DNA of 64,000 nucleotides from Dichotomocladium elegans. Lineage: Eukaryota; Mucoromycota; Mucoromycetes; Mucorales; Lichtheimiaceae. Each line of letters starts with the position of its first letter. Position 1 is the first letter of the stretch. A model generated the notes under the pieces. The model was given only the letters and a program-made list of their open reading frames with translations, did no database searches and was not told the DNA's origin. This document shows positions 1-11,114 of this stretch, piece by piece. The DNA is taken from positions 186,001-250,000 of the forward strand of contig JAIXMN010000025.1 of the NCBI GenBank assembly GCA_025716815.1, in the 5' to 3' direction. The position numbers were made by a program, and so were the translations under genes.

Positions 1-1275
1 TATATACATACGACCTGCATGAAAAACACATGGATTTAGTAGCGGAATCAGAAGCAGAAAAACAGTGCATGACAACCACAGCAACAACGTTGCTCACCAA
101 CAGACAAGATGATTATTTAGGTTGGTACGCTGACCGCCAAAAATGAAAATAATCCGATCCAATCTGCACTGCGGTACGTGGCTTGATGGAAGGAGCAGGA
201 AAACTAACTATGTGGTTGTTATTGTAGCACAAGGGTCGTACGAAACTCTGGACCGAGGAAAAGAAAAGAAATAACTCTGGTGGGACACGGACCGAGTATC
301 CGGATATTGGGTCGTTGCTCGGCCAGTTAGCTAAAAATGGCGGAGACCGGACGTTGGCTTTTTAAGAACAGCCAACAACGGGATCTAGGCAACGTAGACA
401 GCCAATCTAGTGTTATTTAAATATGAAGGCCAAGACAGGCAGGCAGTCTGATGCTTCGAGGAGATCAATGTCGACTTTCCTTACTTTCTTTTGCTTTGCT
501 CTTCTACTGTGTAAAAGATATTTGATTTTTCCAATCCTGTAGTGAATTTCGTCAGGCCCCATTTTTTTTTAGAAGCTGCGTTGGTTCTGGAACATGCCCC
601 ATCTCCCCGAGAGATTAATCAGAAGCATTGCCACAGAAACAAATAGCATATCAAACACTGCGGAATGTTCAGCATTAACTTCGCCGCACCGAATCCTTCA
701 GTAGGAACCTCGAAGAGCACCCGCTGGCCAAATCCACTGGTTTCCTTGCCGCCTCGCGCATATTTCATATATGGGCTGATTGATTAAACATTCCGATATA
801 TGAAGGCTCATCCATACTATACATCAAACACAAGACAAAGTACTTATTGCCCCCCCTCCCGCATTGAACATTTTCCTCTAGCGGGGTCTTCAATTGTAAG
901 CGGTGGTTGTCAAACTCCCATAAATGGAACTTGGTCTAAAATAAGCGCAGCGTATGAAAATGAACATTTCTGGCATGGATAAAACAGAGGATCAAATTAG
1001 ATGGGCGGATGCTCTGTATGCAATTAGCCTTTTACCACCTATGCTTTATAGGGATAAACTGATGAGAATAAGCCTCGCACAAGGTCCACAACCATTTGAG
1101 GTAGGTCGATTAGTTATCGCATGAAAAACAAGGGGCTATGGGATGGGGGGCGCAATGATGGGCGATCGGCCACCATTCCGTGTAAGAAAATAGATTTACC
1201 ATATAAAAGTTTGGCTCTTCATCTCCTTTCGCCACAAACCTCTTTTATTCCCCTTCTTAACAAACAATAACAAAG
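1..1275. other. Intergenic region, no gene seen
   Basis: Only short unconvincing open frames occur, such as 800-982 on the plus strand, which has low-complexity composition and no recognisable motif. The last 75 bases are pyrimidine-rich and end in an A-rich stretch before the first ATG of the PH gene, so they look like its core promoter and leader. Confidence 0.5.
1201..1208 (+). promoter_or_regulatory. Candidate TATA box of the PH-domain gene
   Basis: The sequence atataaaa lies about 70 bases before the proposed ATG at 1276, followed by a CT-rich leader. Position and sequence fit a core promoter, but this is inference from sequence only. Confidence 0.4.
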
Positions 1276-2246
1276 ATGAATGACTTCCCATCAAGGGTCC
1301 AAGATGTATACCATCCAAGCACGAATACACTACAGCTCGTCAGTCGCCATCTCGGTAAAAAGGCCAAATGACAAAACATTCGTCGAATCCATAGAATAAT
1401 GGCTAAATATGCCCGCTTTTCCAGTATCACATTTCGACCTTCAACGACAAATCACAGACGAAGCGCCGGGATGGTCACCCTTCTCAAAATTACGACAAAT
1501 GAAATCCTCATGGTCCCTGAAGTCCTCATGGTCAACCACCCCCATAGAATCACCCGAGTCAAAGCCTGAAGCAGCACCCAGCACCGTCATCGTACCCAAT
1601 AACGCACCCGAACCACCAACCTACGATGACCCGAGCCATCCATGGTCATCTTCACATATCGAACACGAGGATGAAGACGTTGATAACATTCTACCAGCAT
1701 ATGAATGCACTGTATCACGCGCAGGACAAGTATACGTGAAGCGTGAAAAGGAAAAAGAAAACATTCGGTCCAGGTCCAGATCATGGAGGTTGGTATCTTT
1801 TGCTTGCTTGCTTGCTTGTTGCTGCTGCTGCTGCTGCTGCTGCAAAGTGTATACACACAAATACTGACTCCTCATACGCTCGATGCTAAAATAGGAATCT
1901 GTATGTTGTGCTCTGGGGCACCTGTGTACAAGGGTACAAGCGCCTACCGAAACGGCCCGATGAGGCACCGGTGTGGTCTTACTCGATGGGCAATGCCGAG
2001 GTGGGCATCGCATCCGACTATTGTAAATATCCGCATGTGGTTAGAGTACGGCTCCCTCAAGGTCCCCAATTCTTGATGCGATGCTCGACGGAGACAGATG
2101 CCATCTTGTGGATTGATGCCTTGCAAGCCTCCGTCAACCTTTGCGACGACCTAGACATTCGACCCATGCCAGAATTCGCCTTTCGACGGCGCCGACGAAC
2201 AAGGATAGTCAATAATAGGACGGAAGATCAAAACATGAGGAGGTAG
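1276..2246 (+). CDS. PH-domain protein
   Basis: Three exons are proposed: 1276-1354, 1425-1788 and 1895-2246, giving 264 residues. The first exon starts at an ATG preceded by an A-rich leader. Its splice into 1425 keeps phase and avoids starting at the ATG at 1409, which would lie inside the intron tail. The second junction restores AGG-AAT-CTG and joins RSWRN to LYVVLWGT, the typical first strands of a pleckstrin-homology domain. The domain runs from about residue 110 to 235 and ends with the helix WIDALQASV. PH domains bind phosphoinositides or partner proteins at membranes. The N-terminal half is acidic and serine/proline-rich with no known domain. The second intron contains a CTG microsatellite. 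Partner and pathway are unknown. Confidence 0.75.
1820..1843 (+). repeat. (GCT)n microsatellite in a PH-gene intron
   Basis: Eight GCT units follow a (GCTT)n run. All lie inside the 1789-1894 intron, so the transcript carries CUG repeats that are removed by splicing. Confidence 0.85.
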
Positions 2247-2281
2247 CAGAATATAGTTTGAGACTATTTCTCTTGTACCTA

Positions 2282-2305
2282 TTTTTTTTTTTTTTAAAAA
2301 AAAAA
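2282..2305. repeat. Poly(T)-poly(A) palindrome
   Basis: Fourteen T are followed directly by ten A, a self-complementary homopolymer junction about 35 bases after the PH gene stop codon. A near-identical T/A junction occurs at 8549-8569, on the far side of the transposon block. Confidence 0.85.
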
Positions 2306-2599
2306 CAAATGGCCTACATGAAGGCTGAATACTCTGCTGCGGCGAGGTGTACAGATTCCGCCTAGCATGCACTTGTTAATCCTTGCTGCCTTCGACCGGT
2401 GTATGATGCCTCTCTGGAGAAAGCTTTTCTGATCTCAAGAAAATGGCTTCAGAAAAGATGGACGCAACATCACTGATATAGTGAACTCTATGGTGACGCA
2501 GTGTTTAATTGATGCAACGATTTGCTTAATAATTCCCAAAGAGCCTGTGATCTTCAGTATCCATGCACATACATTATTTTCCAGCAGGATCACAAAAAT

Positions 2600-3475
2600 A
2601 TAATTGCGTTTTGCCCAGAATACGCATGGTGATAAATCGAGTGTCAAATGCGTACATGGAAAGATGTCGCTTAGCAAACCCATCTCTATAAAGATTCGTC
2701 CTTATGACTCTTTCTCTTTTATACATAATTTACACTCTGAAATAAGCAATCTATTTTTCTTACGATGGCCAAGCTCATGTCGTTGATGAAGAGACACGAC
2801 CGACATTGACTTTGCGTTTCCTTGATGAGTCTGGATTCCATATCAATATGAAACTCGGCATGACATGGCCCAAGAAAGGGACTCCTGCAGTGGTCACAAT
2901 ACCAAAGACAAGAGCAAAGACTACCACCATCTTGGGAGCACTCTCAGAACCAAGCATCAGTAATCAAGAAAAGAAAAAGGGCAGGTCAATCTGAAGTTGC
3001 GAGCAGAGGAACTGTCACTGGACATTATCTCAGTTTCCTTAAGGCTACGATGGTCGAGATGGTTAATATGAACAAAGAAGGACCAATATTTGGTAAAGGA
3101 TAATACATCTATCCACAAGACTGAGGATATCGATGTGCTTATCTTCCATTATACTCACCTGAACCCAACCCGATTGAGCAGTTTTGGTCAGTTGTCAAGA
3201 GCAAAGTAAAAGGCAATAGATTATCCTTGTTCCATTATGTAATCTTATCATATTCTGGATCCTCTGTAGATAATGATATCAGCCTAACTCAAGTGCCTCG
3301 AGAGGAGAGGATATTGGCTTTGGGTGGGACCATGGTTTGGCTGCAACCGCGCAGGTCTCCCACCATGGCTTCTTCGAGGAGTTTCTGTCTTCGCCTGCTT
3401 CCTCCGTTGCTTCTGCCGCTGGTGTGGCATTGGTGTTATATTTTCTGTTGACTAACGGGTATGTCTCCAGCCTTC
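2600..3475 (+). mobile_element. Tc1/mariner-like element relic, copy 1, internally deleted
   Basis: The plus strand at 2806-2994 encodes the DDE-core segment FLDESGFHINMKL followed by TWPKKGTPAVVTIPKT, typical of Tc1/mariner transposases. Beyond the stop at 2992 the homology continues out of frame to about 3210, including the remnant of the PPYSPExNPIEQFW motif. Upstream, 2695-2800 matches the promoter and first codons of copy 4 (45590-45690). The sequence then jumps straight to the catalytic part, so the whole N-terminal DNA-binding region is deleted. The 3' part from 3290 matches copy 2 at 14819. The end at 3440-3459 matches copy 4 at 47277. Non-functional. Confidence 0.75.
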
Positions 3476-3668
3476 TTATATCCATTCGACAAATTTTATT
3501 TTTTTATACAGTCAGGCTTATGGAAATTGGCGTTTTCTAAAAAATAATTGGCCGAAAGTCAAAAAAATAACTAAATTAGCAGATGTTTTTGGCGGTTTTT
3601 TTTGTCCTTTTTATGAAGATGGACAAGAAAACCTTTTCAATGAACATGGAGAAAAAGTTTACGATCCA

Positions 3669-4268
3669 ATGGAAGATGTTTTAACACAAATTGACGGTCC
3701 CAATATAGTTCTTGAAACAATAACCAATCGAGAAACTTACTTGAGTGCTAAACGCCCCGAAAAAGCTACTGGTGAACCATCAGTTACGAAGCCGTTGAAA
3801 TCTAGTAATTTGACTAAATCAACCAAGTCATACAGTATCTATAGTGATACGACCAGAGAATCGTTTATCGACCGTATGCTTGAACAACCGCAAGAGCGTG
3901 GTTTAGTGGCTAAAGTTGCAAGAGAACTCAACGTGAAGTACCGTACTGCACTGAATTGGTGGCATCTTTATGAAGAAACGCAAGGGGTGCCGTATAAAAA
4001 TAGTGGAAAAAACAGTGGTCTAAAAAGCTCATTTACAATTGAGCATAACGAGTACATTACCAAGCTACTTGACAACGACCCTCAGATATTTGCGGACGAT
4101 ATAATAAATAGCTTGACTGAACAATTCGAAGGCTTCACCATTTCAAAATCGCAAACGAACAACCATTTACGTAATACTATGCTTATCACTGCTAAAAAGC
4201 CCACTTTTCTAGCCGTACAAACATTTTGGGGGTATTCACGTAGAAACATTCAAATCCCGCTCGTCTAA
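3669..4268 (+). pseudogene. Truncated Tc1/IS630-type transposase start, left arm
   Basis: The 199-residue frame holds a helix-turn-helix region (RGLVAKVARELNVKYRTALNWW), the link GKNSGLKSSFT, and a second helical domain with IEHNEYITKLLDNDPQIFADD and SQTNNHLRN. This order is that of the bipartite DNA-binding domain of Tc1/mariner and IS630 transposases. The protein stops being transposase-like after KKPTFLAVQ; no DDE core follows. Compared with the right arm it lacks the first 70 or so codons in frame because of an 11-base deletion near 3580. It carries an extra TKS repeat near residue 52. Confidence 0.7.
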
Positions 4269-4383
4269 GTCACGTGATAGACGATTTTGGGGGGACTCGA
4301 CGTAGAAAACTTCACCGTACACGTTTCCTGGGAGGACGCGTTCATCCAGCTACTTGTTTCTATCTCAAACAAATATTTTCCCT

Positions 4384-7324
4384 ATGTCTCAATCGACCCA
4401 ATCTGCGCACTCCATCTCCCTTGATTTCTCCCAGGACTTACTTACTGGTCAAGATGCCGAGTTGCGTCGATGCTCCGGATGTCGTAACGATAAGTTTGCG
4501 GTTCATTTCGCGGGTAGAATCGAAGATTACCGTACCTGCGATCGCTGTCGTGCGCGCCAGAGCACTGTTGGACAAGGGTTTTCTGAAGAGGGCCGCATCT
4601 CATTTGATGAGTTCGTCGAATCTCTTACATCGCGTTATATAACTGATAGCACTGATGCGGGCGAGGTCGATGTTCAATACTCGTTCCATGCGTACATATC
4701 CATGGACGCTGAGATGGTCGCAATGGAGGATTTGGCTATCATTGACTCCATTTCCTCCTCCATCGAGTCTGCGGACGGTTATCGCTACCACCTCATTAAC
4801 GTGGCCCATCCAATGAAGAAACATGCGATTGCTTTCTATCTTGGTTGTGCGCAGGACGAATCTATACAACGGCAGGTAGCCGATCGTCAGCGCCTAACAA
4901 GCCGTATGGAGACCCTCCCTTGCGGTGGGCGTGTGACAGGAGAGATTGACCGTCGCAACCACCAAATCATGATTGACATCCAGCATGATCCTGGCCATTG
5001 CCGGTATGCCGTTCAAAACCGAGCTGTTCCGCATGGCGTCAGAGAATTCATCCGCGATAATGCGCTAAGCTATGATGCCTCTGCGTTGTTCAGTCGGGTT
5101 AGGTTACAATTTCCCGAGGAATCCCGTGATGTGACCCAAGCTCAGGTATGGCTTTTTCTTATAGGATTATTGCTGTGCTAAAATAATGATAGGTCTATTA
5201 CTGGTGGAATAACACCACAACGCAAATATATCGCCGCCACGAGGACCAGTTGGTCTCCCCGAAAATCCTTCTGCAGGAAGCGTCATCTCGCGTTTTAATA
5301 AGGTACGTACTATTCATCTATGCACTGTATGTTATGCAGGTGCTATCAAATCTGCCATATGTGCCCGGATACACCGTCTGGATAGGATAAATTCTTAGAC
5401 ACTTATCAAATAATAAACAGATGTTTGAGGTTCAGCAGTGGGATTTATTGTTCCGTTGTTGAATATTCATGCCGGGCTCCTCTTGTGAACGAGTTCCATG
5501 TCGATTCGACTTTCAAGACGAATCGACTTGGTTACGAGTTGTTCTCGATTGTTGCATCAATCAATGGAACTGCTTTTCCAGTTGCGTACCTGCTCCTTGA
5601 CATCAACTCTGAGACGGTTGCCCCTTCCTACGAGAAGAAGTATATTCTGCGCCGCTTCTTCCTCAACCTCCAGCAATTGGGTCTCAACCCAACATTTATA
5701 TGTTTTCAGTTAAGGATGCGGCGCAAATTTTCGCTATGGAAAGCGTCTGGGGTGATCAAGTCCTTAGGCTCTGTTTATGGCATCTTGACCGCTCGGTCAA
5801 GCTCAAGCTTGCCCAACAGAAGCTTCTGAATCCCCTGTATGATCCTGTGCAAGCATGCGCAGAGTTCAGCTTCATTGACGTTGGTTTCCGCCCAGATCCA
5901 TATGATCGTACTGGCCAAATCAGCTCGTTGGAGCACCGAACGACAATCGCCAGGATGATGAAGAGGCAATATAATGCCCATCCCACGATCAGATGTATGC
6001 ATTTCATATAAATTTACTAGGATCTATTAAGAGTATTAGATACATCAAAATATTAACCTGGCAACTTTTATACCATCAATAGTGACCGTATCTGATCGGA
6101 TCATCCACCAGACATGTGCTCGTGAGGTGTATACCTACTGCTTTGATAATGATCTACCAGACGCGTGGGCTTACTTGTACACGCGATGGTACACGGCCAT
6201 GTGGTGGAACCGATGGGCGAGAGCTAGCAGACCAGATGCAATTCCACTCGCGAAAACTACGATGATGATCGAGGCGCATTGGAAAGTACTGAAGCGCAAT
6301 TTCCTCCAGCGCCAGAACCGCCCTCGGCTTGATGCTCTGGTCTATACCTCATCTCCCAAGTGGTGTCCAAATCAGAAGAGAAATTCCAAATGACGATTAT
6401 CAACCGGCGAAGCCCACTTGCATGGGAAACTGCCTTCGCCAAGGAGTGGAGCAAGCGTATGAGGCGCTTAGACATATCAAGAACACACCTTGGCTATCTG
6501 ACGCCTCTGGATACGTGGACATGTGGATGTCTGCATTCAGCATGAGCCGGTATATGCTCTGCAACCACTTGGTTCAGCAATATTCCCTGGAACATAACCA
6601 GCAACCATTTGCTGCGTTGGACGTTTACATCTGCCGGCAGACTACGCCGCCTTATGTCCGCATCTTACCTGTAAGGATAAAGAATAATATGAATGGTCAA
6701 CCATGTTTATAATGATAATATCCGTTTAGCGGGATTTATACCCTTACAATCTTGCTTTGCCTGCTCCTCCTCGCTCGCCTTCTCCTCTTCCCGCATCGCC
6801 AGTTCTAAACAATCAGATCGAGAATAATGATGTACCGGTCATTGACTTGACAAGCAGTCCCGATTATCATCAGTCGCCCCAAATGTCGCCTGCTCCAGCT
6901 ATTGTAAGTCTAATTCATAATTTTTCTGATACATCATTACCAATCGTCAATAATAAATTTTAATTATAACCAGGGCGAAGACGGAGAACGTCAACAAGTG
7001 CAGATGGAGACCAACATTCGCAACTTATGTTCAACCATTGCTGAAAACCAAGCAATAAAGGAAGAGCTCCAAGCGAGGATTGCCGAGCTCCAAGCGAGAG
7101 TTGCTGATATTGACGCCAGTAGGAGTGATCTGAGGCTGAGACTGCTTGACGCTAGCGAAGCCTATTCCGAGACGTTGCGGCCAGCTCAGCGCCAGGTTTT
7201 CAGCAACGCGAGGGCTCGGGGGAACATTCCCAAATACATGACCGCCGTCTCTGAGTACAGGAACAGGCGATTGCGAGATCGCACATATAGAGACTTTAAT
7301 GAGTATTCTCGCCATTTGGCATAA
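4384..7324 (+). pseudogene. Mutator-like (MULE) transposase with SWIM finger, frameshifted
   Basis: Exons 4384-5145, 5193-5302 and from 5421 onward give an N-terminal zinc-ribbon-like part (CSGC with TCDRCR). This is followed by the MULE core: HVDSTFKTNRLGYELF carries the first catalytic Asp and VKDAAQIFAM the second. LRLCLWHLDR is the CxxH motif and IEAHWKVLKR the catalytic Glu. An intron at 5996-6081 is likely. The reading frame shifts near 5700, 6350, 6455 and 6520. The SWIM zinc finger is split: its CxC half (TWTCGC) lies in one frame and its CxH half (YMLCNHLV) in another. The C-terminus (6757-7324, one intron) is a proline-rich linker and a coiled coil. MULE transposases excise and reinsert their own element. 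Several frameshifts suggest this copy is dead unless they are sequence errors. Confidence 0.75.
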
Positions 7325-7430
7325 ATGCTGTCTGCTTTTTACTATTATATAGTAGTTCTTTTTATCTTTAATCGCGCAATCCACCGTTGTACTTCGGTAG
7401 ATAATCACAAGTTAGCTGGTCTTTTACTTA

Positions 7431-8366
7431 TCAGAAAAGACTATAAAAAAGCCTGAATGGTTTATAGAGCAGGAGATGAATTTTTCCATGTAAGCAACGT
7501 GTAATCCCCCAAAATCGTCTATCACGTGACTTATACGAGCGGGATTTGAATGTTTCTACGTGAATACCCCCAAAATGGGCAGAATACGAAATAAAGTTAC
7601 GTGAAATCTCTTGTACGGCTAGGAAAGTGGGCTTTTTTGCAGTGATAAGCATAGTATTACGTAAATGGTTGTTCGTTTGCGATTTTGAAATGGTGAAGCC
7701 TTCGAATTGTTCAGTCAAGCTATTTATTATATCGTCCGCAAATATCTGAGGGTCGTTGTCAAGTAGCTTGGTAATGTACTCGTTATGCTCAGTTGTAAAT
7801 GAGCTTTTTAGACCACTGTTTTTTCCACTATTTTTATACGGCACCCCTTCCGTTTCTTCATAAATATGCCACCAATTCAGTGCAGTACGGTACTTCACGT
7901 TGAGTTCTCTTGCAACTTTAGCCACTAAACCACGCTCTTGCGGTTGTTCAAGCATACGGTCGATAAACGATTCTCTGGTCGTATCACTATAGATACTGTA
8001 TGACTTAGTCAAATTACTAGATTTCAACGGCTTCGTAACTGATGGTTCACCAGTAGCTTTTTCGGGGCGTTTAGCACTCAAGTAAGTTTCTCGATTGGTT
8101 ATTGTTTCAAGAACTATATTGGGACCGTCAATTTGTGTTAAAACGTCTTCCATTGGATCGTAAACGTTTTCTCCATGTTCATTGAAAAGGTTTTCTTGTC
8201 CATCTTCATAAAAAGGACAAAAAAAAACCGCCAAAAACATCTGCAATTCTTCGGCTAATTTAGTTATTTTTTTGACTTTCGGCCAATTATTTTTTAGAAA
8301 ACGCCAATTTCCATAAGCCTGACTGTACGACATTTTATCTTCATATGCGTCATAATTGTCCTCCAT
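7431..8366 (-). pseudogene. Truncated Tc1/IS630-type transposase start, right arm
   Basis: The 311-residue minus-strand frame is the fuller version of the left-arm ORF. It begins MEDNYDAYEDKMSYSQAYG, continues through an acidic leader, and has the same two-part helix-turn-helix region. It loses transposase similarity after KKPTFLAVQ. The last 60 residues are read from arm and MULE-end sequence, so they are not transposase. There is no DDE triad. An AT-rich upstream stretch (8367-8400) could be the original promoter. It could still make a DNA-binding protein without catalytic activity, but this is speculation. Confidence 0.7.
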
Positions 8367-8395
8367 TTTGAAAATAAGTAGTTGCGGTTGTTAAC

Positions 8396-8650
8396 ACTTT
8401 AGATGATACGCTATTGTATTACGCCAAAAATAATTGATACAAAGAATATTGTCTTTTTACAAATGCATATAGGAATTTTTATTGAAGTGAGAAACCGTGT
8501 AAATGCGATGGAAGATGTACTGTTAATTTAGTCCTCCGAAACTATTGCTTTTTTTTTTAAAAAAAAAAAGAGGCGCAAATCTTCCTTTGTGATAAAGCCC
8601 GACCTTTGCCTTTTTCTAACCCCCCCACCCCGCTTCAACTACTAGTGAGC
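8396..8650. other. Intergenic, includes T/A palindrome
   Basis: This holds a poly(T)-poly(A) junction at 8549-8569 and C-rich leader sequence before the CHERP-like gene. No gene is seen. Confidence 0.5.
8549..8569. repeat. Poly(T)-poly(A) palindrome
   Basis: About ten T are followed by eleven A. It mirrors the junction at 2282-2305, and the two bracket the Tc1 relic and the Mutator-like element. Confidence 0.85.
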
Positions 8651-11025
8651 ATGCACCCGAACAACGGTAATTGTCGTCATTCTTTATACATTCCTCAGGC
8701 GGCGGCTCTGTGTTACTGCAAACTATCTCCAAAAGTAATTCAGTTGGATTAACGCGAAAGTTATCTCTGCCTGCTCAAGGGCGACCGCCTCCAAATCGTT
8801 ACTTTCCTCCTCCCAATCAGCAACTTCAGCAAGGCATGTATGAACATCCTTCGTCGCCCTATCCACCAAACCACGAAGCCGGTGGATTTTCCTGGGCATT
8901 TGACATTTTTCAGCGACGCCTGGCAGAAAGCAGATCCGATCTCAGCTGGAAATCGCTGGAAGATCTGCGTGTCATTTTGCAGATGCTCATGCGTGAGGGG
9001 TCAAGAGCAAATATCGAAGTAAGTTTAATGGGACTCGGAAAAAGAAGATAACAAGATTATGAATATCATATATAGGCGGGAAAAACATGGATATTCGACC
9101 ATTGTCTCCAACCTGGACATATCGAAGCCGTGTCAGACCTTTGCGTCGCAGTGTCCCATTCAGCAAGCACCTTTCCCGAAAGACTACATCTGATCTATTT
9201 AATGAATGACGTCCTATTTCACAGGTGAAGAGAAGAAATCTGCACTGTGAAAGATGATACACTTTAACTCTAGCTTAAATACAGTGGCCGACGACAGCTT
9301 CTGTGGATGAAGAATGCCATTTTGCCACGTCTAGTTCCTTTGCTTCGACAAGCATATCACAGCCCTGGTATAAATGATGAGATGAAAGCAAAGGTCACCA
9401 AGGTAAAGGAGACCGCCAACATGCTTTTTTATTAGTCATTGCCGTTAACTTCATATATAGGTGATTAACATCTGGAATGATAAACATTTCTTCGATCCCA
9501 ACATCCTCGATGACATACGGGAGAAAACACTTGCTGCTACCGTACCTCCACCACTCAACCATGGGCCACCTTTTACAATGCCGGACATGTCCTCAGGGCC
9601 ACCACCTTTGGGCATGCCGCCCTTCCCGGGGTTCCGTCCCCCACCACCTGGCTTCCAAGCTCCACCACTATTTCACACGATGTCACCCGGACCGCCCCCT
9701 CCAGGTGCTTATCCTCCGTACAATATCCGACCAAATATTCCACCTTCAGTCCCTAAATTGCGGTCACAGCCACCGGTGCCAACGCCAACACAAGCACCAG
9801 CTTCGTCTCCAGCTCCTGTTCCAGCTCCTGTTCCTGCGCCTGCGCCTGCGCCTGCACAGACCCCGGCTCCCGCACCAGCTCCTGTTCCAGCACCAGCTCC
9901 ACCTTCACGAAGCGCTACTACCTCGGAAATCCCCGAGAAACAGTATCATGAACTCCCGGCCGGTTTGATGGTTCCGGTGCTCGAAGTCAGTGTTCTGCTG
10001 TGTTGACGGCCATAGGCAGGAATTCTGCTAAAATAGTTATAATAGGTTCCCCTCGAGGCTTATACACCCCTGCGACCTTCACAAATCAAGCCTATTCAAC
10101 TTCCCTCTACACTTTCAGAAGAGTTGAAGAAGGCTGTCGGAGACTTTTACGACGGACTGGATCTCAAGGATTGGTCAGATAATTTCGAGGAGAATTTGGA
10201 GAGTAAAACAGATCGGAGCGGCTGGGAGCCTGGGTATCTTAATCCCGTCTATGAGAAGATCGGACAGCTGCGACATACGAAGCTTAAAAGATCGACTGGA
10301 GATGGATCAGTTCGGTCGTCCAGGCATAGTTCCTCCGTCAGCTGGAAATATTCACGTCGAAGCAGAAGCAGAAGCTCAAGCCGTGGTCGTAGTATCGAGC
10401 GACGAGACAGTAGACGTGGTACTAGGCAATACAAAGGGTATGTAAATGGAAGATAGCCTTTGTAACAATCTATTCATATCTGGGCCAGTCGATCCGCTTA
10501 TTCTAGATCGAGGAGCACTGATAGCCATTCATCGCGTTCACGTACATCTCGTTCTCGATCTCCATCGAGATCGCGGCGGCGTTATCGTGGGCGATCGTAC
10601 TCAAAGTCAAGATCACGCTCGCGGTCACGATCACGATCACGATCACGATCACCTGTATATCGATCGCGGAGCAATAATATGTATGGTCCCCCAGGACAGT
10701 CGACGACTAGGGCAACAGCACAATTGGGAAACAGGAATATTGAAAGACACCCTGGCATGGACGAAGCTAGAGATCAATTTGATGCATTTCGGAAGGCGAG
10801 CAGCTACACCTATAGCCGCGAACATCGACGTCAAGGCAACTTTAGCAGCGGGGGCAGCGGTGCATGCTTTAATTGTAATAAGGTACGTGGTATGGCTGAT
10901 TTTTTTCCTCCCTTCTGCAATGAAAGGGAATAAGCAGGCAACTAAGAATCTTTACATATCGTCAGCCTGGGCATTTAGCACGCGATTGCCCTTTGTCATA
11001 TAGCGGCAATAGGGATCGTTATTGA
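8651..11025 (+). CDS. CHERP-like CID/RS-domain RNA-binding protein with zinc knuckle
   Basis: Eight exons are proposed: 8651-8666, 8780-9018, 9076-9224, 9285-9402, 9461-9985, 10046-10437, 10489-10882 and 10966-11025, giving 630 residues in one frame. Residues about 45-195 form a CID domain, which in this family contacts the RNA polymerase II C-terminal tail; segments such as AGKTWIFDHCLQPGHIE and RLHLIYLMNDVLFHS support it. A proline-rich middle is followed by YHELPAGLMVP, a segment also seen in animal CHERP, a U2 snRNP-associated splicing factor. Then come an Arg/Ser-rich region (about 430-560) and a C-terminal CCHC knuckle (CFNCNKPGHLARDCP), split by the last intron. No SURP domain is seen. 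The tiny first exon is the least certain part; an alternative 32-base first intron was judged too short. Confidence 0.75.
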
Positions 11026-11114
11026 TTACTAGGGACGTTATTATGAAAGAAATCTATTCCATAGAACATGTGTATGTGTCCGGGTTAAAAATACAATAGC
11101 AATCGCTCTTGTCT

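Larger units (their letters stand above)
3505..8366. mobile_element. Mutator-like element flanked by long inverted arms
   Basis: A central unit of about 3.2 kb (roughly 4283 to 7515) carries a Mutator-family transposase gene. It is flanked by nearly identical inverted sequences, left arm about 3505-4297 and right arm about 7510-8335. Both arms encode the same truncated Tc1/IS630-type transposase start, pointing inward. At the arm/core borders both sides show the tip gattttggggg, and a second copy of the same tip lies about 60 bases further out (attttgggggtattcacgtag). The left arm has an 11-base and a roughly 35-base deletion relative to the right. The right arm continues further outward, through the ATG of its ORF at 8366. 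No clear target-site duplication was identified by eye. Whether the arms are true terminal inverted repeats or two older insertions is open. Confidence 0.7.

Noticed and set aside
800..982. 60-codon frame on the plus strand
   Set aside because: No motif, poor composition, no splice partners and no promoter context.
1409..1424. ATG at 1409 as the start of the PH-domain gene
   Set aside because: It lies in a pyrimidine-rich acceptor (cttttccag) and an upstream exon with a proper leader splices in phase to 1425.
8667..8698. 32-base first intron for the CHERP-like gene
   Set aside because: Too short for reliable splicing; an acceptor at 8779 keeps phase and gives a normal 113-base intron.
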